Notes under the pieces: model-generated | What the model was told of the DNA's origin: nothing | What the model saw: only the letters and a program-made list of their open reading frames with translations | Database searches by the model: none | Made by a program: the position numbers and the translations under genes | Shown here: piece by piece, positions 7,687 to 14,959 of the stretch | How the letters are laid out: each line of letters starts with the position of its first letter | Numbering within the stretch: the first letter of the stretch is position 1 | NCBI GenBank assembly: GCA_964404205.1 | Contig: CAYOJD010000075.1 | Span: 1-16,538 of the forward strand | Direction of reading: 5' to 3' | Length of the DNA stretch: 16,538 bases | DNA from: CAZWBR01 sp964404205 | Lineage (GTDB): Bacteria; Bacteroidota; Bacteroidia; Bacteroidales; Prolixibacteraceae

Positions 7687-8121
7687 ATGTCAACAAAATA
7701 TCCATTACCGGTATTTCATTTCAGGGTTGAATGGGGCGGTACCAACATTGGGTTCTCCGAGGTTTCGGGGTTAAATATCGAAACACAGATTATTGAATAT
7801 CGCGACGGCGCTAATCCCGATTACGCAACCATCAAAATGCCCGGAATGCAAAAATTTGGCAATATCACGCTGAAACGTGGAATGATGCCAGCCGACAACG
7901 AATTCTTCAAATGGTGGAACACCCATCAGTTGAATAAAATTGAACGGCGCGACATCACCATTGCCTTGTTGAACGAAAAGCATGAACCCATTGTGATATG
8001 GAAAGTTAGAAATGCCTTTCCTGTCAAAGTCGACGGAGGGTCATTAAAAGCTACCGGAAACGAGGTTGCCATCGAAACATTGGAATTGGCCCACGAAGGA
8101 ATTAGTGTCGAAAATCAATAA
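7687..8121 (+). CDS. Inner tube protein 1 (phage tail tube gp19 / Afp1-5 family)
   Basis: A 144-aa tail tube protein of the gp19-like family, which stacks as hexameric rings to form the inner tube that carries cargo and is pushed out when the sheath contracts. Recognisable parts are YPLPVFHFRVEW (5-16), FSEVSGLNIET, the loop IEYRDG, the KFGNITLKRG strand, FKWWN, and the C-terminal WKVRNAFPVKVDGGSLKATGN-type motif that ends in a strand with ETLELAHEG. Length is normal for the family. It lies between the sheath and a second, divergent tube gene 8 bases downstream. This copy is the better match to the main shaft-forming tube protein, because it keeps the IIEYRDG segment; that is an inference. 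Confidence 0.93.
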   Translation: MSTKYPLPVFHFRVEWGGTNIGFSEVSGLNIETQIIEYRDGANPDYATIKMPGMQKFGNITLKRGMMPADNEFFKWWNTHQLNKIERRDITIALLNEKHEPIVIWKVRNAFPVKVDGGSLKATGNEVAIETLELAHEGISVENQ

Positions 8122-8129
8122 CCATTGTT

Positions 8130-8585
8130 ATGGCAAGTGTTGAAGCAGAATATCCTTTGCCCGGATTCCATTTTATGGTCACATTTCCCGGAAAACAATA
8201 TCCTGATATTGACACCCGTTTTCAGGAAGTATCGGGGTTAATCTCCGAACTCGAAACTGTCGATTTAAAAGAGGGTGGCGAGAACCGGTTTGTCCATAAA
8301 CTGCCCGTCCGGGCAAAGTATCCGCCTCTGGTGCTTAAACGGGCCATTTTCCCTGTTTCGTCTGAGTTGCTCAAATGGGCCGATAGAGCCATACAGGATC
8401 TCGATATTGAACCATTGGATATCCAGGTTTTCCTGTTAAACGAAGAACATCAGCCCATTAAGAAATGGCTTTTCACTAAAGCTTACCCTGTTAAAATCGA
8501 AACGTCGGCATTAAATGCCACTAAGAATGAACTGGTTATCGAGTCAATAGAGCTTGTTTATCAGTTTGCCAAAAAAGAAGAATAA
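8130..8585 (+). CDS. Inner tube protein 2 (phage tail tube gp19 / Afp5-like baseplate tube)
   Basis: This 151-aa product is a second member of the tube family and a diverged paralogue of the preceding gene. It shares YPLPGFHFMV (residues 8-17), FQEVSGL, a KYPPLVLKRAIFP strand, LLKWADRA, and the ending KKWLFTKAYPVKIETSALNATKNE. It differs by a longer loop after the first strand (PGKQYPDIDTR) and by an acidic VDLKEGGEN loop in place of the IEYRDG loop. In Afp/PVC clusters the second tube paralogue usually forms the ring joining the tube to the spike and baseplate, so that role is likely here. It is spaced 8 bases after tube 1 and 2 bases before a DUF5908-like gene. No signal peptide or membrane segment is visible. 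Confidence 0.92.
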   Translation: MASVEAEYPLPGFHFMVTFPGKQYPDIDTRFQEVSGLISELETVDLKEGGENRFVHKLPVRAKYPPLVLKRAIFPVSSELLKWADRAIQDLDIEPLDIQVFLLNEEHQPIKKWLFTKAYPVKIETSALNATKNELVIESIELVYQFAKKEE

Positions 8586-8587
8586 CC

Positions 8588-8737
8588 ATGCCCATACAAA
8601 TCAACGAATTGATTGTCACCATATCGGCCAATACCAATCAAGAAAGTTCAGCCACACCATCAACTCTATCGAATGAGACAGTTGAGGCAACTGCGGTACT
8701 GGTCAGCAAAATAATTGCCGCAAAAAACGAACGTTAA
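8588..8737 (+). CDS. Small CIS protein, 49 aa (DUF5908-like, Afp6 position)
   Basis: ATG 8588 begins two bases after the tube 2 stop and the frame ends at TAA 8735-8737. The product starts MPIQINELIV, matching the MPIEIxEL start I associate with the DUF5908 family found between tube and LysM genes in Bacteroidota CIS clusters. The middle is Asn/Ser/Thr-rich and low in charge; the C-terminus is a helix-like AVLVSKIIAAKNER. The position corresponds to afp6, whose function is not well defined. It overlaps the in-frame upstream extension of the next gene, so it also decides that gene's start. It is too short to judge by composition alone; support comes from the family-like start and the operon-tight spacing. 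Confidence 0.72.
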   Translation: MPIQINELIVTISANTNQESSATPSTLSNETVEATAVLVSKIIAAKNER

Positions 8738-8741
8738 CTAT

Positions 8742-9431
8742 ATGGTTATGGAGGAAAATGGACATCTGACAAAATTGAGTTTTACGGCTTATAAAACCAA
8801 TCAGTTTACCCAGCGATTAGGTGGAACAGACGAATACTCAGTAATGTATAACCCTGAAGAACTGACCATTAAACTTGAAGTTGAAAGCGATAACAAACAA
8901 GGAATCGGGACTACTTCAAGCAAGATGGAATTCAGAAAAATTAAGCCGCAAGACTATCGAATCAATTTCTGGATCGACGGGACCGGTGTAACCGATGGCA
9001 TTAAAAAAGATGTTCCCGACGAGGTCGAAAATTTTCTGAGAGTGGTTTACGACTACAATTCGGCAAAGCACCGGCCCAATTTTGTGATGATTCTTTACGG
9101 GGCAGTATTGCTTAAAACAGTACTCCGGAGTGTCGAAATCACTTACAACTTGTTTTCGCCCAACGGCAAACCCCTTCGTGCCAAATTGAGCACTGTTTTT
9201 ACCAGTTGTCTCGACCCTAATCTGAGTCTAATGATTAACAATCCGTCATCGCCCGACCTTACCCACAAACGAGTGGTTTCGGAAGGCGAAAAACTGGTGC
9301 AGATGGCCAATAAAATATATCAAAACAACCTTCTCTATGCCGATGTCGCTCAAGCTAACGGGTTAAATAACTTTCGCACGATAGAAAAGGGTACAGCGAT
9401 TTGGTTCCCTCCCGTAAAAAATAATATCTAA
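8742..9431 (+). CDS. LysM-domain CIS baseplate protein (Afp7/Pvc7-like)
   Basis: A 229-aa protein. The core domain (YSVMYNPEELTIKLEVES, KIKPQDYRINFWIDGTGV, with a hydrophobic FVMILYGAVLL strand, SVEITYNLFSPNGKPLRAKLS) is typical of the Afp7/gp53-like CIS family. The C-terminal segment, about residues 177-225, is a LysM-like module: VVSEGEKLVQMANKIYQN, then YADVAQANGLNNF, and ending GTAIWFPP. LysM modules bind glycan chains, but in Afp7-type proteins they more likely hold the baseplate together at the tube-spike junction. I prefer ATG 8742 (or 8748) because the frame upstream overlaps the DUF5908-like gene; a TTG at 8715 is in frame but less likely. The gap to the VgrG-like gene is 12 bases. 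Confidence 0.88.
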   Translation: MVMEENGHLTKLSFTAYKTNQFTQRLGGTDEYSVMYNPEELTIKLEVESDNKQGIGTTSSKMEFRKIKPQDYRINFWIDGTGVTDGIKKDVPDEVENFLRVVYDYNSAKHRPNFVMILYGAVLLKTVLRSVEITYNLFSPNGKPLRAKLSTVFTSCLDPNLSLMINNPSSPDLTHKRVVSEGEKLVQMANKIYQNNLLYADVAQANGLNNFRTIEKGTAIWFPPVKNNI

Positions 9432-9443
9432 TAACTTGACAGA

Positions 9444-11189
9444 ATGTCCTTCAGCTTGTTTCGAGATATGCCCCATTTGTCGATCGTGATTGACGGAAAC
9501 GAAAGCAGCATCATGCGCGATGTTCTGGCCATCGCGGTACGGAACGAAATTGCCCGTATCCCGGAGGCCGAGATTGTTTGTATCGATTACCTGAACGACG
9601 ACCAAAACAACAGTTTTCCGAATGCCAATCTGAATGATTTAGTCACGGGTAAAACAGTCGAAATCAAAGCAGGGAATAGCACTGATACGCAGACAATTTT
9701 TAAAGGAAGGATTATCAAAATTGCTCAAAAACTACATCAATCCAATGGATTACAGGTTATCTTCACGCTAAAACACGATGCATATAAGCTAACGCTGAAC
9801 CGTAAAAACAGAATTTTCACCGATCAATCGGACAGCGATATTTTTAAATCGATAACCAGCGAATACAACCTAACAACCGACGCAGACGATACCGGAAACT
9901 CACACGATAAAATGGTGCAGTTTAACCTATCCGATTGGGACTTTCTGAATCTTCGGGCTGAAGCCAATTCTCTTCTGGTGATTGCCGATACCGAAAAACT
10001 GTTATTTAAAAAAACTTCAAGCGGACAAACACCAGTGGTATCGCTTCGTGCAGGCAACACCTTGCTCGACCTGGAAGTGGAACTTGATAGCCGACAGGAA
10101 TTTACAACTTACAAAGCAAAGGTATGGAACGCTTCGGAACAGGAAACCAAAAATATTGAGTTGCCATCCGCTACATTCGGATCTCCGGGAGGAACAGCCT
10201 CCACTGGCCAACTGGCCAACGAAACGGCCAACTTACCATTTTATTTACACCTCCCCTCAAATTTATCCGAGGATGAAACAGAAAAACTACTAAAAAGCAG
10301 AATTTTACAAAATAATTATTCAAAATTGTCAGGTGTTGCCAAATGCATCGGAACAACTTCGGTCAAACCTGGAGATCTGGTGATATTGGAAGGAATTGGA
10401 AGCCGGCTTAGTGGAAATGCATTTGTATCAGGTGTTTTACAAAGCTACAATTTACAAAATGGTTGGCAAACTACACTTCAGCTTGGTCTTGATAAAAATC
10501 TGTTTATTAACAGATTTAACAATGTAGTATTGCCATCATCAGCTGGATGCAATAGTCCGGCTGATGGATTGCAAACAGCAGTTGTAACCGCTCTTGAAGG
10601 GGACCCAGCTAACGAATTTCGCATCAAAATAAAACTACCACTTTTTGGAATTGACAATGAAATCTGGGCCCGTAAAGCTTTTCTCGATGCCGGAAATGAA
10701 AGAGGCCTGGCATTTCTCCCTGAGATTGGCGATGAAGTGGTGGTCGGGTTCCTTGATAACGACCCTCGTCAGGCTATCGTTTTGGGATCACTATACAGCA
10801 GCACGATACCGTTGCCAAATACCCTTAAAGATGATAATTTCCTGAAGGGATTCTACTCCAAAAAGAAACTAAAATTAGAATTCGACGACGAAAAAGGATG
10901 CATCAACATCGTTACAGAAAAGTCACAAAAGATTGTATTAGACGACGATGGAGATAAAATTTCGATAGAAGATTCGAACGATAATAAAATAATGCTCTCG
11001 TCAGATGGCATCTCGTTCCAGTCACCAAAAAATATCACAATACAATCATCGCAAGGCGATTTGAGTATTGAGGGAATCAATGTAAACATCAAAGCATCAG
11101 CACAATTCAAAGCCGAGGGTTCAGCCGGGACTGAAATCAGTTCGTCAGCTGTAACCAATGTAAAAGGATCAATAGTCAATATCAATTAA
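9444..11189 (+). CDS. VgrG-like spike protein (Afp8/Pvc8-like)
   Basis: A 581-aa spike protein that trimerises at the front of the tube. Residues 1-360 resemble the gp27-like hub: alternating strands with a DWDFLNLRAEANSLLVIADT segment (164-183). An OB-fold gp5-like domain covers about 375-455, with IWARKAFLDAG and the characteristic PEIGDEVVVGFLDNDP (426-441) followed by VLGSLYS. From about 475 to 581 there is a repetitive beta-strand segment (KIVLDDDGDKI, KIMLSSDGI, NITIQSSQGDLSI, INVNIKASAQF) that would form the triple-stranded needle. No enzymatic domain is fused to the C-terminus, so the spike is structural and not an evolved VgrG effector. The PAAR gene, five bases downstream, encodes the cap for this needle. 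Confidence 0.94.
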   Translation: MSFSLFRDMPHLSIVIDGNESSIMRDVLAIAVRNEIARIPEAEIVCIDYLNDDQNNSFPNANLNDLVTGKTVEIKAGNSTDTQTIFKGRIIKIAQKLHQSNGLQVIFTLKHDAYKLTLNRKNRIFTDQSDSDIFKSITSEYNLTTDADDTGNSHDKMVQFNLSDWDFLNLRAEANSLLVIADTEKLLFKKTSSGQTPVVSLRAGNTLLDLEVELDSRQEFTTYKAKVWNASEQETKNIELPSATFGSPGGTASTGQLANETANLPFYLHLPSNLSEDETEKLLKSRILQNNYSKLSGVAKCIGTTSVKPGDLVILEGIGSRLSGNAFVSGVLQSYNLQNGWQTTLQLGLDKNLFINRFNNVVLPSSAGCNSPADGLQTAVVTALEGDPANEFRIKIKLPLFGIDNEIWARKAFLDAGNERGLAFLPEIGDEVVVGFLDNDPRQAIVLGSLYSSTIPLPNTLKDDNFLKGFYSKKKLKLEFDDEKGCINIVTEKSQKIVLDDDGDKISIEDSNDNKIMLSSDGISFQSPKNITIQSSQGDLSIEGINVNIKASAQFKAEGSAGTEISSSAVTNVKGSIVNIN

Positions 11190-11194
11190 AGGAT

Positions 11195-11473
11195 ATGCCT
11201 ACAGCAGCAAGAGTTGGCGATATTACCAGTCATGGTGGAACCATTATCGGTCCCGGAAGCCCGAGTGTTCTGGTGGGAGGAATGCCGGCAGCAGTAGCCG
11301 GAGATACACACGTTTGTCCAATTCCACCCAACACACCACACCTCACAACTTCATCATTCCCGGCTGGAAGTTTAACCGTGATGATTGGTGGAAAACCAGC
11401 CTTGCGCAGTGGCGACATGGCATTGTGCGGAGCATCGGTTGTTGTAGGCTGTCCAACTGTAAATATCGGATAA
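11195..11473 (+). CDS. PAAR-domain spike tip protein (Afp10-like)
   Basis: A stand-alone PAAR protein, 92 aa, that caps the VgrG-like spike with a sharp metal-stabilised cone. It begins with AARVGDITSHGG (4-15), has the glycine-rich repeats VLVGGMPAAVAGDTHVC (25-41) and VMIGGKPALRSGD (62-74), and ends GCPTVNIG. Candidate metal ligands are His13, His39, His49 and Cys78, the usual three-His-one-Cys pattern. There is no N- or C-terminal extension, so no effector is attached. The start is five bases after the VgrG-like stop. It lies one base before the gp25-like gene. Confidence 0.94.
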   Translation: MPTAARVGDITSHGGTIIGPGSPSVLVGGMPAAVAGDTHVCPIPPNTPHLTTSSFPAGSLTVMIGGKPALRSGDMALCGASVVVGCPTVNIG

Positions 11474-11474
11474 A

Positions 11475-11897
11475 ATGAACAATGAAAATTCATTTTTAGG
11501 AAGAGGATGGAGTTTCCCCCCCCAATTTTCGAAGGAGGCGAAAAGTGCTGTAATGCTCTCAGACGAAGAGGATATCCGCAATAGTCTGGAGATATTGCTT
11601 TCGACCACAGTTGGCGAACGAATCATGCAGCCCGACTACGGTTGTAATCTCGATATTCTGCTTTTTGAACCCATCAATCTTTCACTCTCTACTTATATTA
11701 AAGATTTGGTTTTCAATGCAATTTATCTCTTCGAGCCACGGATTCAACCTGAAGAAGTTATCCTTTCGGGAAATCGTGAAGATGGTATTATAGAATTGAA
11801 GGTCAACTATATGATAAGAGCAACCAATGCCCGCCACAATCTGGTTTTTCCATTTTATACAGGCGAAGCAACATTTGCAAATCCTGACAATCAATAA
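11475..11897 (+). CDS. gp25-like baseplate wedge protein (GPW_gp25, Afp9-like)
   Basis: A 140-aa baseplate protein of the gp25 family, which connects the baseplate to the first sheath ring and starts sheath assembly. The family core shows an IRNSLEILLSTTVGERIM segment (34-51), PDYGCNL (53-59), and an EPRI motif (87-90) that resembles the conserved gp25 EPR sheath-initiation site. The N-terminus FLGRGWSFPPQF is also usual. A run of eight C residues (11516-11523) lies in codons 14-17 (see findings). Methionine 27 is preceded, 14 bases upstream, by AAGGAGG (11532-11538), so an internal start is conceivable, but the usual N-terminus supports ATG 11475. It lies one base after PAAR, an order swapped relative to Afp, where the gp25 gene precedes PAAR. 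Confidence 0.93.
   Translation: MNNENSFLGRGWSFPPQFSKEAKSAVMLSDEEDIRNSLEILLSTTVGERIMQPDYGCNLDILLFEPINLSLSTYIKDLVFNAIYLFEPRIQPEEVILSGNREDGIIELKVNYMIRATNARHNLVFPFYTGEATFANPDNQ
11516..11523 (+). repeat. C8 homopolymer tract within the gp25-like gene
   Basis: Eight consecutive C bases within codons 14-17 of the gp25-like gene, in otherwise A/T-rich surroundings. Poly-C and poly-G tracts of this length are slippage-prone in several bacteria and could cause reversible frameshifts. In this copy the frame is intact. Confidence 0.9.
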
Positions 11898-11902
11898 ATT
11901 GA

Positions 11903-14900
11903 ATGGCTATGAGTGGCAAAAATGAGATATTACATCCATTACAACGCGAGGGAACAACCCAGGCAGAACGATTTCCGGAAGCGCTGACCGAAGGATATTT
12001 CGAGATAGAAGAACGAAGTCCTGAAAAATTGGCTGCTCAGATGGCAAAAGCCGCAGAGTTTGTCCGTTTTTATAACGAAGCCAACCTCGAATCAGGCAGC
12101 TGGAAGCCTTTTTTTGATGAGTTATTCGATTATGAGAACAATAAACTGAAGTTTACAACCATTGATGAATTGGGAAAACAGTCATCCACATCGCCGCACC
12201 TGGCTCTCTTTCTCAGTTTTTTGAACCTGCTTGGCTTTGCAAGAAAACAAATCAACATTTTCACCCGGAAACATCTCGATTTTTATTATGAAACTCTGTT
12301 AAAATTCAGCAGAAAACCGCTTGTGCCTGATGAAGTGGTACTCACACTCGAGCTAGCTAAAGGAAAAATTTCGCAATTCATTCCAGCCGGGACTGAGTTT
12401 GATGCCGGAAACGATATTCTCGGCAAGCCTCTGACATACATCACAAAAGAAGATTTCATTGTCAATGCGGCAAAAGTAGTGATTAATGCCGTTGGTCACC
12501 ATTATGTTCNNNNNNNNNNCATGGTTACTGAAAAAACATCGGATGGAACCTCTGCCATTTTGATTGGCGAACATGTGTTGCCAATTCAACTGATGCAAGA
12601 CAATACTAATCCGGTTTTAGGATTACCAACGCAACAATTGGCAAATGTAGGCTTTGCATTTGCATCAGCCATTTTAAATCTTGCTGAAGGGAATCGACGC
12701 ATTACAATAACAGCCAATTCTTTAGGCGAGATTAATTCAGATGTTCTGAATGCGGAATTTACGTCACCCGAAGGTTGGACAACAACTGAAATTGAAAATA
12801 TTGACACTTACAAAGTTTCAAAAAACAGGCTGCTGATTAAAATTCCGGCCGGACTACCGGCTGTTGTTCCTTACCAGTCAACGATTCATCATGGAAACTG
12901 GAGTACCCGCCACCCCATCATCCGCATCACATTGAAACAGGAAAATCCAGAATTATTTGCAAAAAACTACCACAAAATCAGCCTGATACAATCACAAAAA
13001 ATAGAAATTACGGTTCAGGTAAACGGGATAAAAGAGCTTATACTTCAATCCGACTCCGGACTGGTTGATTGTACCAAGCCTTTTTATCCGTTTGGAACCA
13101 ATCCCCAAAAAAGCCAATCGACACTTTATATAGGCAAACCAGAAGTTTTTAACAGCTATCTCACATCGTTTAATTTGGCAATAAGCTGGAAAGGGTTGCC
13201 CGGAAACATCAGTCGTTACTACAACAGCTGGAAGCCTGGACTTCAACTGCTTTTCAATGATGACTCGGCCGAATTTAGTAAAAGATACTTCGACCCTGAA
13301 CAATTTGCCAATTTTGAAGCCGGACACCCTCCCGGCCAGATTTCGATTTTAGATAACGGCAAATGGATACCTCTGGATCTAAATCGAAACAATGGTTTTT
13401 CAACCAAAATATTCTACGATGCCTACCGAAAAAGACATTTGACCAACGCCGATACTCGAAATGTTTTTAAACCAGACGAATCATGGCTTCATTCGGCTTA
13501 CGACTATAAACCGGTCAAACAATTCACGCATCAGCAAAAGTATGGTTTTGTTAAAATTGATTTAGCATACGAATTTGGACAAGATGTTTATCCTAAACTG
13601 ATAGCTGCTGTTATGATGGGAAATGCAAAAGGAGGCAATACAGAAATTCCGGAAAAACCATATATCCCGCAATTCAACCACCTGCATATTGATTATACGG
13701 CCCAGACAGAAATCGATTTTACAAATCGAGAAGAACAACTATTTAGCATCCACCCATTTGGCATTGAAGAAATTAAAACCACAAACCACTCATTGACAAC
13801 CTATTATCAAGATGAAGGAACTTTATTTATTGGTTTGCAAAATATTAGATCACCGTTGGTTTTATCGCTCTATTTCAACCTGAAAACTTTACCAACGTCG
13901 GGAAGTGAACCTGATTTAAGTTCCAAATCTGTTATCTGGCATTATTGTCAAGAAAACCGGTGGCAACCATTTCCAGCGCAAATTGTACTATCTGACACCA
14001 CAAACGGCCTGCTCAATAGCGGAATTGTAATGCTAATGCTACCCGTGGAAGCAATGAAGCAACCGTCAATTATTAATCAAAACCTGATTTGGATTTCAGC
14101 AACATTCAATAAAGATTCGCAGTTTTATCCCAGTCTGTCTGGCATTTGCACTCAAGCTTTGGTAGCACACTTTATCGATAACAAAAATGATACGAAACAC
14201 TTGATCAATGGCTTGCCTGCAAAAACAATCTCGAAAACACGCCAACGTCTTGAAGGTTTAAAAAGCATATTTCAACCCGATGCGTCATTTAAAGGCAAGC
14301 CAAACGAAGATATGCAAACCTTTTATACCAGAGTAAGTGAACGGTTACGGCACAAACAGCGCGCCTGGAATATCTGGGATTATGAACGGTTAATTCTAAA
14401 TCAGTTTCCTGATATATATAAAGTTAAATGTATACCACATGCCTCTGCCGACTGCCAGTACGCTCCGGGAAATATTCTGTTAGTAGTATTACCAAAACCC
14501 GACGAGACATTGACATCGCTATTGACTCCCAAAGTATCACCTAAGAAAATAATTGAAATTTCAGAATACATATCTGAATATCAACCAAATTTTGCGCAAC
14601 TCCATGTGGCCAACCCAACTTATGTGAATGCCGAAATTACGACTACACTATCGATAAAGTCAAAAGCTACGGACCAACAATGGTACATTGCCAGACTTAA
14701 CGAAGCACTTCAGACCATTTTCGCACCATGGTTAAAACCAGAAAAAAATGTGCCAACATTTGGGAATAAAATTTACATATCGCAGATTATCAACCTTATT
14801 GAAGAACTTGATTTTGTGGAGCATGTATATGCCACTTCAGTGAAACTGCTCTTTCCCAATGGAACAACTACCATTTGCCACACCGACATTTCAATGACTA

Positions 14901-14959
14901 AAGAATCGGAAATCCTCACCTCAGTTGAATATCATAATATCAACATAATCAATGACTAA
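11903..14959 (+). CDS. Afp11-like large baseplate protein (baseplate J/gp6-like), with assembly gap
   Basis: A large baseplate wedge protein of 1018 codons as written. The 5' end starts at ATG 11903 (a second in-frame ATG is at 11909), five bases after the gp25-like stop. N-terminal helices (KLAAQMAKAAEFVRFYNE) precede a segment resembling the J-type domain: FYYETLLKFSRKPLVPDEV-like text, then IPAGTEFDAG and PLTYITKEDF. Near the C-terminus the segment AWNIWDYERLILNQFPDIYKV (residue 822 onwards) and ASADCQYAPGNILLVVLP match the Afp11/Pvc11 family. It would form the hexagonal baseplate rim that holds gp25 and the tail fibres. Ten N bases (12510-12519) interrupt it, so residues 203-206 are unknown and the true length there is uncertain. 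The last 8 bases overlap the next gene, suggesting translational coupling. Confidence 0.9.
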   Translation: MAMSGKNEILHPLQREGTTQAERFPEALTEGYFEIEERSPEKLAAQMAKAAEFVRFYNEANLESGSWKPFFDELFDYENNKLKFTTIDELGKQSSTSPHLALFLSFLNLLGFARKQINIFTRKHLDFYYETLLKFSRKPLVPDEVVLTLELAKGKISQFIPAGTEFDAGNDILGKPLTYITKEDFIVNAAKVVINAVGHHYVXXXXMVTEKTSDGTSAILIGEHVLPIQLMQDNTNPVLGLPTQQLANVGFAFASAILNLAEGNRRITITANSLGEINSDVLNAEFTSPEGWTTTEIENIDTYKVSKNRLLIKIPAGLPAVVPYQSTIHHGNWSTRHPIIRITLKQENPELFAKNYHKISLIQSQKIEITVQVNGIKELILQSDSGLVDCTKPFYPFGTNPQKSQSTLYIGKPEVFNSYLTSFNLAISWKGLPGNISRYYNSWKPGLQLLFNDDSAEFSKRYFDPEQFANFEAGHPPGQISILDNGKWIPLDLNRNNGFSTKIFYDAYRKRHLTNADTRNVFKPDESWLHSAYDYKPVKQFTHQQKYGFVKIDLAYEFGQDVYPKLIAAVMMGNAKGGNTEIPEKPYIPQFNHLHIDYTAQTEIDFTNREEQLFSIHPFGIEEIKTTNHSLTTYYQDEGTLFIGLQNIRSPLVLSLYFNLKTLPTSGSEPDLSSKSVIWHYCQENRWQPFPAQIVLSDTTNGLLNSGIVMLMLPVEAMKQPSIINQNLIWISATFNKDSQFYPSLSGICTQALVAHFIDNKNDTKHLINGLPAKTISKTRQRLEGLKSIFQPDASFKGKPNEDMQTFYTRVSERLRHKQRAWNIWDYERLILNQFPDIYKVKCIPHASADCQYAPGNILLVVLPKPDETLTSLLTPKVSPKKIIEISEYISEYQPNFAQLHVANPTYVNAEITTTLSIKSKATDQQWYIARLNEALQTIFAPWLKPEKNVPTFGNKIYISQIINLIEELDFVEHVYATSVKLLFPNGTTTICHTDISMTKESEILTSVEYHNINIIND
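12510..12519. other. Assembly gap of ten N bases
   Basis: Ten undetermined bases interrupt the Afp11-like gene. The same frame stays open on both sides. A run of exactly ten is often a placeholder of unknown length, so sequence may be missing here. The protein text changes from VVINAVGHHYV to MVTEKTSDG across the gap. Confidence 0.98.

Noticed and set aside
8715..8741. In-frame upstream extension of the LysM protein from TTG 8715
   Set aside because: It lies inside the DUF5908-like gene, uses a poor start, and the extra residues are not family-like.
12992..13327. Minus-strand open frame of 111 codons inside the Afp11-like gene
   Set aside because: It lies entirely within the strong plus-strand gene and has no recognisable motif.
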